Assembly (NCBI GenBank): GCA_016717145.1
Contig: JADKGD010000015.1
Span: forward strand, 62,001-126,000
DNA length: 64,000 bases
Source: Saprospiraceae bacterium
Lineage (GTDB): Bacteria > Bacteroidota > Bacteroidia > Chitinophagales > Saprospiraceae
Reading direction: 5' to 3'
Shown: piece by piece, positions 19,641 through 28,934 of the stretch
How the letters are laid out: each line of letters opens with the position of its first letter
Numbering within the stretch: the first letter of the stretch is position 1
The notes under the pieces: generated by a model
Seen by the model: the letters and a program-made list of their open reading frames with translations, nothing else
What the model was told of the DNA's origin: nothing
The model's database searches: none
Made by a program: the position numbers and the translations under genes

Positions 19641-22600
19641 ATGTATTTATCCAACCGGAATATGCGCTCAACCCTAGCCCTCCTATTGTATGCGTGGGGA
19701 ATACATCTTTTCTTTCCACTAATATGACGGCTCCGCTAGGTTTTACATGGACAGTAAGCCCTGTTATTCCAAATTTTCCGGTTATCGGACCTAATAATAT
19801 CAACATCGTTTGGGCTAATACCGGAATATATACCGTATGTGTTTATCCTAATAATCCGAACTATTTCTGCAATGATACCATTTGTACCACAATCACAGTA
19901 ACTGATATACCTCCTGTAGATAGTATTTCAGGAGAAAAATTAGTTTGCCCATTATTACCATATTCCTACACGGCAAATTCAAGTCTCACAAATGTTCAAT
20001 TTGACTGGGTAGTAGTGGGTGGTAACCTTTCAACATTTACAGGCAACCCTATTGTAGTTATTTGGAATAATACAGGACCATATTCTATTTCTGTAAAACA
20101 AACTGACCTGGCCAGTCCATATTGTATGTCCTCAAGTATTACTTGTCAGGTGACTGCAAAGACATTAAACGGGCCATTGACCTTAAGTACCGGACCACTG
20201 TGTACCAATTCCACCCAAATGTACACCATCAGTCCTCCTCAGGATCCTAATACTGTATTTAATTGGACCATTTCTGCTTCTAATCGGGGAAGCGTAGTCG
20301 GAGGGCAAGGTACAGCTACTGTTACTATCCAATGGAATAATATTCCAGGTCCGGTCACAATCAATTGTATAGCTACTTTATGCAATAATACGCTACCCCT
20401 TAATGTAAATCTTAATCTAAACAATGCCATACCGGCAAACATAACACAAACGGGAACTTTATGCCCTGGAGGCTCAGTGACTTTAAATGCAGGCGTGGGT
20501 CCTTATAGCGGAGCATTGTGGTCACCTTCAGCTTCAGGGTCGACCATTACAGTGACTAATACAGGAAGCTACATTGTGACAACCACGGACCTGAACGGCT
20601 GCAAATCAACGGATAGTTATGTATTGAATGGTGTGCCCGGACCTGTAGCAAGTATTTCGACTTCAAATGTAGAGCAATTTTGTGTATTGCCGGTCGTTCC
20701 ACCTGGTTTTGGAAATGTCACGTATACGGCGCTTACCAATCCAAATTATACCTACCAATGGTATTGCAACAATACACTTCAGATTGGTCAAACAAACAGT
20801 ACATTTATGCACCCTACCACAAATGTTCCGGGTATCTTTAATTATCAGGTAAAAGTAATGGATAGTTCAACCGGATGTATGAGCTTTAGTAATATCAGAA
20901 CGGTGATCCAGCAAGACTGCACGGGTGGAAATGGAAACGGCGGATGTGTACCTGCAGCGCATACAGTGACCATAACGTCCACACCAAACGTACCATTGTG
21001 CAATAAGATAAATTTTAATGTATTAGCTGTCAATGCTACGCCACTTAGTTGGAATTTTGGAGACCCGTCCGGCACAATTAATAATCCGGGACCAATTGGT
21101 GCAATGTTTACATACAGCCAGGCTGGCAACTATTTGGCTACTTTAACCTATAATGTGCCCAATCTGGCAGGCAATGGTACTTGCCAGTTAACTAAAACGC
21201 ATGCTGTTAGCATTCCGGTTGCAGCTGACTTTGATTATGCTTTTACCAACAATTGCAGGGAAGTTAAATTTATTGATTTCTCCACGTTTTTGCCTGGAGT
21301 TAATATTACAAACTGGAATTGGAATTATGGTGACGGCAACATGGTTAATACTGCTGTTGCCGGTTTTATGCCATTACATACTTACGCCCTTGCAGGCACA
21401 TATAATGTAACTTTAACCGTAACAACATCCAGTGGTTGTCAAGTCCAGATTACCATACCTGTCAGTGTTTTGGGTCCTGTTGTTGTACCTTACACCATCA
21501 TGCCGAACCCTGCTTGTGTTGGAGATCCTGTCATGTTTAACCATACGGTGAACCCTCAAATTCTTTCTTATTTCTGGACATTCGGAGATGGAAGTAATAA
21601 TGGCGGTACGAATCCAAAACATTCTTATCTATTGAGTGGTAATCCATATTTGACTTCGCTCATGACTACCGATATATACAACTGTACAAATACCATAAGT
21701 GTAAATCTTGTGATAAATCCGGCATTTATGCCTGATACTATAGTCCATACTCCTTTGAAAATTTGTTTTGGGGATAGTGTTAAGCTTACAGCTCCACCGG
21801 CTGCAACTTATGTGTGGAATACCATACCTGTTCAAAATACACAAATAATATATGTCAAAACACCTGGATGGTATGCAGTTACTGTGACCAATACCGATGG
21901 TTGCTCAGCGGTACCTGATTCAGTACAGGTGAACGTATGTCCTTTACCACCAGCTTTGATTTCCGGACCTCATATCATATGTGATTCAGGTTGTGTACAG
22001 TTAAATGCCAGTCTGGGATATTTATTTACCTATCAATGGTATAATGAAAATAATGTTCTGTTAGCTGCTCAAACCGACTCCATCTTACAGGTTTGTAGTA
22101 ATGCTTTAGAAGATAGTGTTTATGTAGTTATAACTAATGCTAATGGATGTAAAGATTCCTCTGCTATATGGGATATTATGATTGCTGTTTCACCAAATGT
22201 AAATATTACCATTGTGGGTGATTCCTGTGCAGGCAATCCCAACTTATTAACTTCAGGACCATTGTTACCAAATGTGGTATATTCCTGGAGTACCGGAGCT
22301 ACTGGACCAACTATAATTGCTATACAAGCCGGCTCATACACAGTTTATGCTAAGGACACACTTACAGGATGTATTGGAACAGCAACTGCTATTATTGACC
22401 CATTACCAGATCTATGTATTATGCCGAGTGGCTGCTATAAAGCATGTGATCCTGATACCCTTTGCGGACCTCCAGGCATGGCCATGTACCAGTGGAATTT
22501 TAATGGAATTCCAATTGTAGGCGCAACGAGTCAGTGTCTCATAGTTTCACAAAATGGCAGCTATTCATTGACTGCAACCAACAATTTTGGTTGTATGGCC

Positions 22601-24124
22601 ACATCGGATACATTGATTTTGATTTTGATTCCTTGTTGCCACCCAAGTGACACTGAAGTAACAGCATTGCCAGCAGATCCTCTGATGGAAGATTGTTGCT
22701 GGAATATCAGCTATACAAACAGTCAGGATTCATTGATGGGTGTTATTATTTATACAAATGATGCAGATCTGAATTTAACTGCCGGTACACTTTCACCGCT
22801 CTTAAATGTAGTAGGATTTACTTCAAATTCCATAACCCTAAACTCAGCTACTGTTGGCAGTCCAATGCCAATGGGTGCCCTGATTAATTTTATGAAAATA
22901 TGTTTGACTAAAATTACCAGCAATCCTCAGGTGATTTATTTCGATTGGTTATCAACCGATGGATCACATTTATGCAGAGATAGTTTAGTTTTGGATTGTG
23001 AAATCATGGGTGAATGTGTATTTATTGAAAACGATAGTATTTATTGTAGTCCAAGTGGCGGATGGGTTTACGAAATAGTGGTGTGTAATTCTAGTGACAA
23101 CAACTTTTCTTTTGGTTATCTGGATTTTGCTGAAATAAGTCCATTTGGTGCTTTATTGATTCCTAGCTTTATCAATTTAGGTGGTAATCCGATATTACCA
23201 GGAAGCTGTGATACTTTTTCATTTATTTTGAATGGACCAAACCTCGAAAATCAGAATTTCTGTTTTAATGTTATTGCACATGAAGACAATCCTATTGTTG
23301 ATCCATCAGTAAGATGTTGTTCTTTGGATACCATACATTGTATTTTTGTGCCTGGTTGTTCGCCTTGTGACAGCACATATGTGGCAGGCATTATCCCTAA
23401 TGAGCAGGATTCCTGCTGTTATACATTAAGTTTAGCTAACTATCACGACAACAATACTTATCTAGGTATTCAAATATGCAGTCTAACACCTGGCTCTACC
23501 GTTAGTCTAAATAATTTTATTGGTAGCGGATGGACTACAAGTAATCTGACTCCAACAGGATTTATTCTGGAATATGATGCAGGTTTTATTCCTATTGGAA
23601 CACAAAGTATTCCGGAATTTTGTATTTCAAATGCTACAAATCCTTATAATGAAGTGGTGGTAAAATGGTTGGGTTTTGGAATTGATAGCTATATTACTTT
23701 GTGCAGTGATACCATTAGTCTTCTATGTCCCGGTGATTGTGGATATTATGAAGAACCATTTGACATTATCTGTAATGATGATGGTAGTTATCACATTGAA
23801 TTATTCTTTCATAATACCAGGCCTGATACGGTATATTCTGCAACTATTTCATCCTATATTCCTCAAGACCCTACATTGGGAACTTTCGATCTATATGTAA
23901 CATTTACCGGTGGTTTGCCTCCTGGTGGCAGTTATGGACCTATTGTGTTTAATATTACGACAGTAGCTGGCGCCGGCGATAGTATTTGTATGGTCACAAC
24001 ACTTCATAATAGCGAAAAGATATTTCTCAAACTTGTTGCCAATTTAAAACTGTGCTTATATTGCCTGATTGTGACAATAATGACAAACCTTGTGAATGTG
24101 ATGAAAAATTTGAAATCGAAGTGA
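19628..24124 (+). CDS. PKD/Ig-like core of the giant T9SS protein (fragment 3)
   Basis: The 1498-residue core consists of tandem extracellular beta-sandwich modules. Three more PKD domains show WNFGDP (about residue 475), WNWNYGDG (about 563) and FWTFGDGS (about 648). Others are Cys-rich Ig-like repeats with the pattern CxGxxVxL followed by YxWNTx and GxYxVTVTxxxGC, as in Bacteroidota cell-surface proteins. After about residue 1010 the modules change to a Cys-pair type (DCCWNI, DSCCYTL, ending in descriptions of sugar-like or adhesion domains of unknown family). The last residues LKLVANLKLCLYCLI are out of frame; one missing A in the run 24015-24018 shifts the frame, and the true reading is KDISQTCCQFKTVLILPDCD, leading into the C-terminal piece. 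No enzyme motif is seen. Confidence 0.78.
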   Translation: MANLNVFIQPEYALNPSPPIVCVGNTSFLSTNMTAPLGFTWTVSPVIPNFPVIGPNNINIVWANTGIYTVCVYPNNPNYFCNDTICTTITVTDIPPVDSISGEKLVCPLLPYSYTANSSLTNVQFDWVVVGGNLSTFTGNPIVVIWNNTGPYSISVKQTDLASPYCMSSSITCQVTAKTLNGPLTLSTGPLCTNSTQMYTISPPQDPNTVFNWTISASNRGSVVGGQGTATVTIQWNNIPGPVTINCIATLCNNTLPLNVNLNLNNAIPANITQTGTLCPGGSVTLNAGVGPYSGALWSPSASGSTITVTNTGSYIVTTTDLNGCKSTDSYVLNGVPGPVASISTSNVEQFCVLPVVPPGFGNVTYTALTNPNYTYQWYCNNTLQIGQTNSTFMHPTTNVPGIFNYQVKVMDSSTGCMSFSNIRTVIQQDCTGGNGNGGCVPAAHTVTITSTPNVPLCNKINFNVLAVNATPLSWNFGDPSGTINNPGPIGAMFTYSQAGNYLATLTYNVPNLAGNGTCQLTKTHAVSIPVAADFDYAFTNNCREVKFIDFSTFLPGVNITNWNWNYGDGNMVNTAVAGFMPLHTYALAGTYNVTLTVTTSSGCQVQITIPVSVLGPVVVPYTIMPNPACVGDPVMFNHTVNPQILSYFWTFGDGSNNGGTNPKHSYLLSGNPYLTSLMTTDIYNCTNTISVNLVINPAFMPDTIVHTPLKICFGDSVKLTAPPAATYVWNTIPVQNTQIIYVKTPGWYAVTVTNTDGCSAVPDSVQVNVCPLPPALISGPHIICDSGCVQLNASLGYLFTYQWYNENNVLLAAQTDSILQVCSNALEDSVYVVITNANGCKDSSAIWDIMIAVSPNVNITIVGDSCAGNPNLLTSGPLLPNVVYSWSTGATGPTIIAIQAGSYTVYAKDTLTGCIGTATAIIDPLPDLCIMPSGCYKACDPDTLCGPPGMAMYQWNFNGIPIVGATSQCLIVSQNGSYSLTATNNFGCMATSDTLILILIPCCHPSDTEVTALPADPLMEDCCWNISYTNSQDSLMGVIIYTNDADLNLTAGTLSPLLNVVGFTSNSITLNSATVGSPMPMGALINFMKICLTKITSNPQVIYFDWLSTDGSHLCRDSLVLDCEIMGECVFIENDSIYCSPSGGWVYEIVVCNSSDNNFSFGYLDFAEISPFGALLIPSFINLGGNPILPGSCDTFSFILNGPNLENQNFCFNVIAHEDNPIVDPSVRCCSLDTIHCIFVPGCSPCDSTYVAGIIPNEQDSCCYTLSLANYHDNNTYLGIQICSLTPGSTVSLNNFIGSGWTTSNLTPTGFILEYDAGFIPIGTQSIPEFCISNATNPYNEVVVKWLGFGIDSYITLCSDTISLLCPGDCGYYEEPFDIICNDDGSYHIELFFHNTRPDTVYSATISSYIPQDPTLGTFDLYVTFTGGLPPGGSYGPIVFNITTVAGAGDSICMVTTLHNSEKIFLKLVANLKLCLYCLIVTIMTNLVNVMKNLKSK

Positions 24125-24636
24125 ATAAAGGCGTAAGTTGTATAATTTCCGGCAACACGGTTACGTTCACACCGCTAGGTGATTTGGATGAAAGTTGTGA
24201 TAAAGTGGTTTGGGAGTGGTTACATAATGGCACATCCTCTGTAACCTCAGGAAACCAAATGATATCAGATACCTTCCCTGGTCCGGGATAATATGACGTC
24301 TGTATTACTGTTTATCGATCAACACCTTCCGGAAAAGAATGTAAGGTTAAAATTATCAAAGAAATAAAAATAAAAAAACCACTCATATTCAACATAAGTC
24401 CAAATCCGGCACAAGAAATACTAAGGGTTAACATTGTACAAGAAGAAGATGTCTTAGTACAGACATTAATAACAATCCAAAACAGTAATGGATCAATTGT
24501 TTACCAAAAGCATCATCTTACAAATAATAAAGGTGAGTTGGATATTCCAATAGAAAAATTTTCGATTGGCATGTATTATATTAAAATAGGTACCAAAGAA
24601 GACGTGGCTTATAAGAAGTTTATTAAAATTAGATAA
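24012..24636 (+). pseudogene. C-terminal piece of the giant protein with T9SS sorting domain
   Basis: In the restored frame the protein continues through PDCDNNDKPCECDEKF and a last beta module, is interrupted by an in-frame TAA at 24289-24291 (PGPG-stop-YDVCITV), and then goes on in the same frame to TAA at 24634-24636. The last 75 or so residues have the type A T9SS C-terminal sorting domain pattern: FNISPNPAQEILRVNI, then NSNGSIVYQK, then FSIGMYYIKI and the final Lys-rich KKFIKIR. Such domains send cargo through the type IX secretion system to the cell surface. The stop is a substitution-type lesion, unlike the homopolymer indels elsewhere in the gene, so genuine decay of this gene cannot be excluded. 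Confidence 0.75.
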
Positions 24637-24645
24637 GGTTAAAAC

Positions 24646-24676
24646 TGGCGCAGAGAGATAAAATAACTCTGCGCCA
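24646..24676 (+). terminator. Strong hairpin terminator after the giant PKD gene
   Basis: TGGCGCAGAG and CTCTGCGCCA form a perfect 10-bp GC-rich stem with an 11-base loop, beginning 10 bases after the stop codon at 24634-24636. Only a weak T stretch follows (TTATAA), so it may act as a hairpin terminator or an RNA-stabilising 3' end. Confidence 0.65.
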
Positions 24677-24831
24677 TTATAACCCAAATAATTTACTTAT
24701 TGTCTGTTCTGAATTAATATCTAGTTGTATTTCAATCTAATACATGTAGTGATATCTCATAGAATTTTTCGATATTCTGAATCTGAATTTGGAATATTCA
24801 AGCGTGCTTAGGCAGTTTATCAATATGGTTA

Positions 24832-25986
24832 TTAAATTTCTTTTTGTTGAAAAAAAGTATTGACCTTATTAATGACAAATTGCTGTCTATCAATATCGAG
24901 CTCGAAATATAATGGCAATCTCACCAGACAATCTGTATATATATCAGAATTTGGCAATGATCGGCCGTCATGTTTTGATTTAAAATATTCACTATTGTGC
25001 AAAGATTGATAATGAAACGCAGCATAAATACCGGATGATTTTAAGTGGTCTATGAGCATAGTTCTTTCGTGTAATGAATTACAAACCAAATAAAACATAT
25101 GTCCGTTATTGGTTGCATAATCGGGAATTGATGGTAATCTGATGTTTCTTTTTTCCAGGTCAGCCAGACCAAGTGCATAGGTTTTCCAGATGTTTATTCT
25201 TCTAGATTGTATTTGCTCCATTTTTTCTATTTGAGCAAAAAGAAAAGCTGCAATAATATCAGATGGTAAAAAAGAAGAACCAATGTCCATCCATCCATAT
25301 TTATCCACTTCTCCTCGAAAAAACTGACTTCTGTTTGTACCTTTTTCCCGAATTATTTCAGCTCTGTCAAAATATTTTTTTTCATTAATACACAGCATTC
25401 CTCCTTCACCTGAAATAATATTTTTTGTTTCATGGAATGAAAATGCTGCAAAACTACCAATGCTTCCCAATCTTTTCCCTTTGTAAAAACTGTCGATGGC
25501 TTGAGCTGCGTCTTCCACAACCAACAAGCCGTGTCTCTGAGCGATACCCATAATGTCATCCATGTCGCAAGCGACTCCTGCGTAATGTACAGCGACAATA
25601 ACTTTTGTCTTAGCTGTAATTAATGCTTCTATTAGACTTGTATCCATATTGGGGTTATCAAGCTGACTGTCAACAAAAATTATTTTTGCTCCCCGTAGTA
25701 CAAAAGCATTTACAGTTGACACAAATGTGTAAGAAGGTGCTATCACTTCATCACCTTCTTTTATTTGGCATAAAATCGCTGCCATTTCCAAGGCGTCAGT
25801 GCATGAAGTAGTCAGCAGACATTTTTTAAATCCCTGATTTGATTCAAAGAATTGGTGTACTTTTTTTGTATATTTTCCATCACCTGAAATCTTGCCGGAG
25901 TGGACGGCATCCGCGATGTATTCCGTTTCATGACCACTCAAATAAGGCTTATTAAAAGGTATTTTAAATGATTCATTCATATCCAA
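24832..25986 (-). CDS. wecE: dTDP-4-amino-4,6-dideoxygalactose transaminase (WecE/RffA type)
   Basis: A 384-residue DegT/DnrJ/EryC1/StrS aminotransferase. WecE converts dTDP-4-keto-6-deoxy-D-glucose to dTDP-4-amino-4,6-dideoxygalactose with glutamate and PLP. The start IPFNKPYLSGHETEYIADA and the segment LTTSCTDALEMAA match WecE closely. The PLP-binding lysine lies in SFHETKNIISGEGG (about residue 185), and VEDAAQAIDSFYKGK is the usual cofactor-pocket stretch. The full length is normal. Its start overlaps the end of the acetyltransferase gene by 10 bases, and the pair WecD-like plus WecE-like makes assignment to the Fuc4NAc branch likely. The upstream dTDP-glucose genes (rmlA/rmlB) are not in the window. 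Confidence 0.85.
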   Translation of the reverse strand: MDMNESFKIPFNKPYLSGHETEYIADAVHSGKISGDGKYTKKVHQFFESNQGFKKCLLTTSCTDALEMAAILCQIKEGDEVIAPSYTFVSTVNAFVLRGAKIIFVDSQLDNPNMDTSLIEALITAKTKVIVAVHYAGVACDMDDIMGIAQRHGLLVVEDAAQAIDSFYKGKRLGSIGSFAAFSFHETKNIISGEGGMLCINEKKYFDRAEIIREKGTNRSQFFRGEVDKYGWMDIGSSFLPSDIIAAFLFAQIEKMEQIQSRRINIWKTYALGLADLEKRNIRLPSIPDYATNNGHMFYLVCNSLHERTMLIDHLKSSGIYAAFHYQSLHNSEYFKSKHDGRSLPNSDIYTDCLVRLPLYFELDIDRQQFVINKVNTFFQQKEI

Positions 25987-26681
25987 AAGTGATAAATTTC
26001 GGTTTTATTTATAGGCCTAAAGCCATTTTTTTCATAAAAATTGCATGCTGATATATTTTCAATTTGAGTGCTTACTTCTATGCTCTTACATTTTTTTTGC
26101 AAGGCATAAAAATTCGCTGCATACAAAAGTTTTGCCCCGATATTTTGACCTCGTGATTTTTCTTCAACAGAAAGAAGTCCTATAGAAGCAATATCATTAT
26201 TAATTTTAACACTTACAAATCCGGCGATATTTTCAGTCTGATAAATAAAAACTTCATCAGCAATTTCTTTATTTAATGAATTTTGTATCCACACATCATA
26301 CATTGATTTACCGGCATTTTCGCCAAAATTTTTATCTTTTAGAAATCTTGAGGAATGTCCGGCAAGATAAGCCAACTCTTTCAAAGCATTCAGATCTTTG
26401 TATGGATCAGCTGTTTTTATTTGTGGCCAGATGATATATTCCTGACCTATCAGATTTTGGCTGTAAGTTACATTTGTTGTTCTGTAATCAGTCCTATATT
26501 CTTCCGGATTATAATTTTTGCCCTCCATAACATGTAAAAATCCATAAACCACATCAAATGAACTTTCTTTGCCACTTGATAAAATTTCTTCACGGTCTGG
26601 AATCAAATTCCCGTCCAAAAATATTGCTCCAATCTTTTTACGAAAAAAAGCCGAATCCCAAGGCAAAACTTGAATGACCAT
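25977..26681 (-). CDS. wecD: GNAT acetyltransferase, WecD/RffC-like
   Basis: A 234-residue acetyltransferase. E. coli WecD acetylates dTDP-4-amino-4,6-dideoxygalactose to give dTDP-Fuc4NAc. Shared features are the N-terminal LPWDSAFF, the central HSSRFLKDKNF and YDVWIQNSL, and the C-terminal GNAT acetyl-CoA motif IGLLSVEEKSRGQNIGAKLL (about residues 170-190), followed by EVSTQIENISACNFYEKNGF. No membrane segment. It lies directly between the polyprenyl-phosphate glycosyltransferase gene (next base) and wecE (10-base overlap), which supports the assignment. A different amino-sugar acceptor remains possible. Confidence 0.78.
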   Translation of the reverse strand: MVIQVLPWDSAFFRKKIGAIFLDGNLIPDREEILSSGKESSFDVVYGFLHVMEGKNYNPEEYRTDYRTTNVTYSQNLIGQEYIIWPQIKTADPYKDLNALKELAYLAGHSSRFLKDKNFGENAGKSMYDVWIQNSLNKEIADEVFIYQTENIAGFVSVKINNDIASIGLLSVEEKSRGQNIGAKLLYAANFYALQKKCKSIEVSTQIENISACNFYEKNGFRPINKTEIYHFWI

Positions 26682-27611
26682 TTAATTTACTCTTTTAGAA
26701 ATAATATAATTTGGCCTCTGTTTTGCAGCTTCGAAGATCTTACCTATATATAAACCTGTGATGCCCAAAATAAAAATAATTATTCCTGATAAAAACCAAA
26801 TAGAAATCATAATGCTGGCAAATCCAAGTACCTTTATGCTTCCGCTAAAGTATAAAAACAGGTAGTATAAACCCATACAAAATGAAACCCCAGCAATAAT
26901 CGTCCCCAATTTTACTGTAAGTCTTAGGGGCTTGTCTGAAAAAGCGATCATATTGTCAAAAGCGAGTTGAAGGAGCTTTCGCAGTGTATATGTTGATCCT
27001 CCATCTCTTTTTCCATGCATGACATCAATGGCTGTTTTTCGAAAACCAACCCATTGTGACATGGTCGGAAAATATCGAATATGATCCCGCATAGATAGTA
27101 TAGCATTAATGACATTTTTATGATAAATACCAAAATTTGCTATTGAATGATCCTGAATTGTATCTGTCAGGTAACTGAAAACAGCATAATAACATTTTGA
27201 GGAGAGTCTCTTACCAAAACTGTCCTGTCGTTCCTTCCTTCTGGCATAAACAATGTCATACCCTTCCATAGCCTTATTATATAGACTTGATATTTCTTCG
27301 GGCAGGTCCTGCAAATCACAATCCATTACAACAATCCATTCGCCATTAGCATGTTCAAGACCAGCTGTAATGGCATAATGTTGACCAAAATTGCGACTTA
27401 ACTGCAATCCGGTTACTTTTTTATCTTTTGAAGCTATTTGCGTTATCAACTCCCATGAATTGTCCCCACCACAATCTTCAACCAGAATAATTTCATAATC
27501 AGCAGTAATATTTTCAAGGTTTTCTTTCAATCGTTTTACCAACAATGCTACCTGATTTTCACCTTTATATACCGGGGAGACTACAGAAATTAGAGTTTTT
27601 TTATCATTCAT
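26682..27611 (-). CDS. Polyprenyl-phosphate glycosyltransferase (GT2, ArnC/GtrB-like)
   Basis: About 310 residues from the ATG at 27611 (MNDKKTLISVVSPVYKGEN); an upstream ATG at 27656 would lie inside the previous gene and add an atypical leader. The GT2 domain shows ILVEDCGGDNSW, the DxD-type motif DCDLQDLPEE and LSRNFGQHYAITAG, as in DPM1/ArnC/GtrB enzymes that load a sugar onto undecaprenyl phosphate on the cytoplasmic face. Two hydrophobic segments near the C-terminus (about residues 230-250 and 262-285) are the usual membrane anchors. The start overlaps the end of the GT-C gene by 8 bases. It may charge a lipid carrier with a sugar that the GT-C enzyme uses outside; donor unknown. Confidence 0.85.
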   Translation of the reverse strand: MNDKKTLISVVSPVYKGENQVALLVKRLKENLENITADYEIILVEDCGGDNSWELITQIASKDKKVTGLQLSRNFGQHYAITAGLEHANGEWIVVMDCDLQDLPEEISSLYNKAMEGYDIVYARRKERQDSFGKRLSSKCYYAVFSYLTDTIQDHSIANFGIYHKNVINAILSMRDHIRYFPTMSQWVGFRKTAIDVMHGKRDGGSTYTLRKLLQLAFDNMIAFSDKPLRLTVKLGTIIAGVSFCMGLYYLFLYFSGSIKVLGFASIMISIWFLSGIIIFILGITGLYIGKIFEAAKQRPNYIISKRVN

Positions 27612-28917
27612 TTTTGAAATACAATGGGACTTTAAATAAAATGGCAAATAAGACAAAAAAAGGCACTAAAAAAAGGTATGAAAATGGTGCAAAAATCAAG
27701 CTATAAAAAACGGTTAAATATACACTGAGACTTCCTAACAAATACAATGAAGTATCTACAATTTTTGTCTTTTTAAAATAATAAACACCAATTGTTATGG
27801 CACTCAGTAGCATTGAAGATATAATTTGAATCCATTTTATAGCACTTATTTTATCAATCATGTCGCCATCCCAAAAGTCCAGAAAATAAATAGCAAATCC
27901 TACGCCCTGGGTTAAGGTATATGGTTTACCTACATGTTGATACCAATCAGGCACATTGGACCAAAGTGAAAGTGCCATTTGGTCGTAAACTTTTATACCA
28001 TTAAAAAACAACATGGGTTCTTTAGACATAAAAGGAAGTACATATAATATGATAATGGAACCACAAACGATACCAGCAAGTTTTAAAGTTTTATGCCATC
28101 CTTCTTCCCATAAATAAATGATACCATAGGAAGGTATCCAAAAAAGTATGCCGTAACGTGATAATAAACAACAAGCCAGGGCTAAACCTCTTAGATAAAT
28201 CGATTTACTAAAGAAGCTGTACGCCAATAATAAATAATACGCTGCGTCCAACAATTCTACGGAATGCATAAATATTCCCGGTGTACGGGACAAAATAAAT
28301 TTGATGGCTAAAAATGGGAAAATGATTTTTATAATGGCATCCGTCGTCGATAACTTGGGCAAATCAAATCGTCCTGACCAAAGAAAGAATGCTATCATCA
28401 AAATAAAAACGATATATGCAAAAAAGCGATAATCCATATGCATGATTTCTGCGAATACAAAAGGCAGATATTGCATGGTAAGATAGCCTGGCGAAAAAGC
28501 CCAGCCCGGAAACTGGATTTCATGGTAAGGATATTCAAAGTTCATCAATCTTTGAGTCATCATCTGTAGCGTAGGGAGAACGTCAGACTGCATTGGGTCA
28601 TAAGGATTTTTGACAAATAACTGGTCCAAAAAAGTATGATAATTAAAGATAATCCAACAAACAGCCCAATGTAAATTACATTGTTTGATCTTGTGGAAGG
28701 TATAGATTTTATGCTATCCGCAGGCAGAAAACTAATATATATTGCTGCTAAGCTGGAAATAATTCCACCAAAAAACCAAACTACGGGAAGATAATGGTAA
28801 TTATATTTTTCTCCAAAAACTTAATACGACAAGCTCTAAACCAATGCCAAAAATGATGACAATAAACAATATAAGTTGTTTTTCGGAACGTATCTTTTCT
28901 CCTAATATTTTGAACAT
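27604..28917 (-). pseudogene. Multi-pass GT-C type glycosyltransferase, broken by two frameshifts
   Basis: The intact reading frame (27604-28629, 341 residues) lacks its first membrane helices. Upstream, ATG at 28917 starts MFKILGEKIRSEKQLILFIV. Its frame is lost at a five-T run (28806-28810, one base too many) and again at a six-A run (28628-28633, one base short). Repaired, the protein reads VLSFWRKYNYHYLPVVWFFG, then GLSLIIILFLDQLFVKNPYD, into the main frame, and has about ten membrane helices. An acidic pair near the first loop (DPMQSD) is typical of GT-C enzymes that use lipid-linked sugars at the outer face of the membrane. Family membership is inferred from topology. It sits 17 bases downstream of the alkaline phosphatase and overlaps the GT2 gene. 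Confidence 0.72.
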
Positions 28918-28934
28918 AAAATATTTTTATAATG

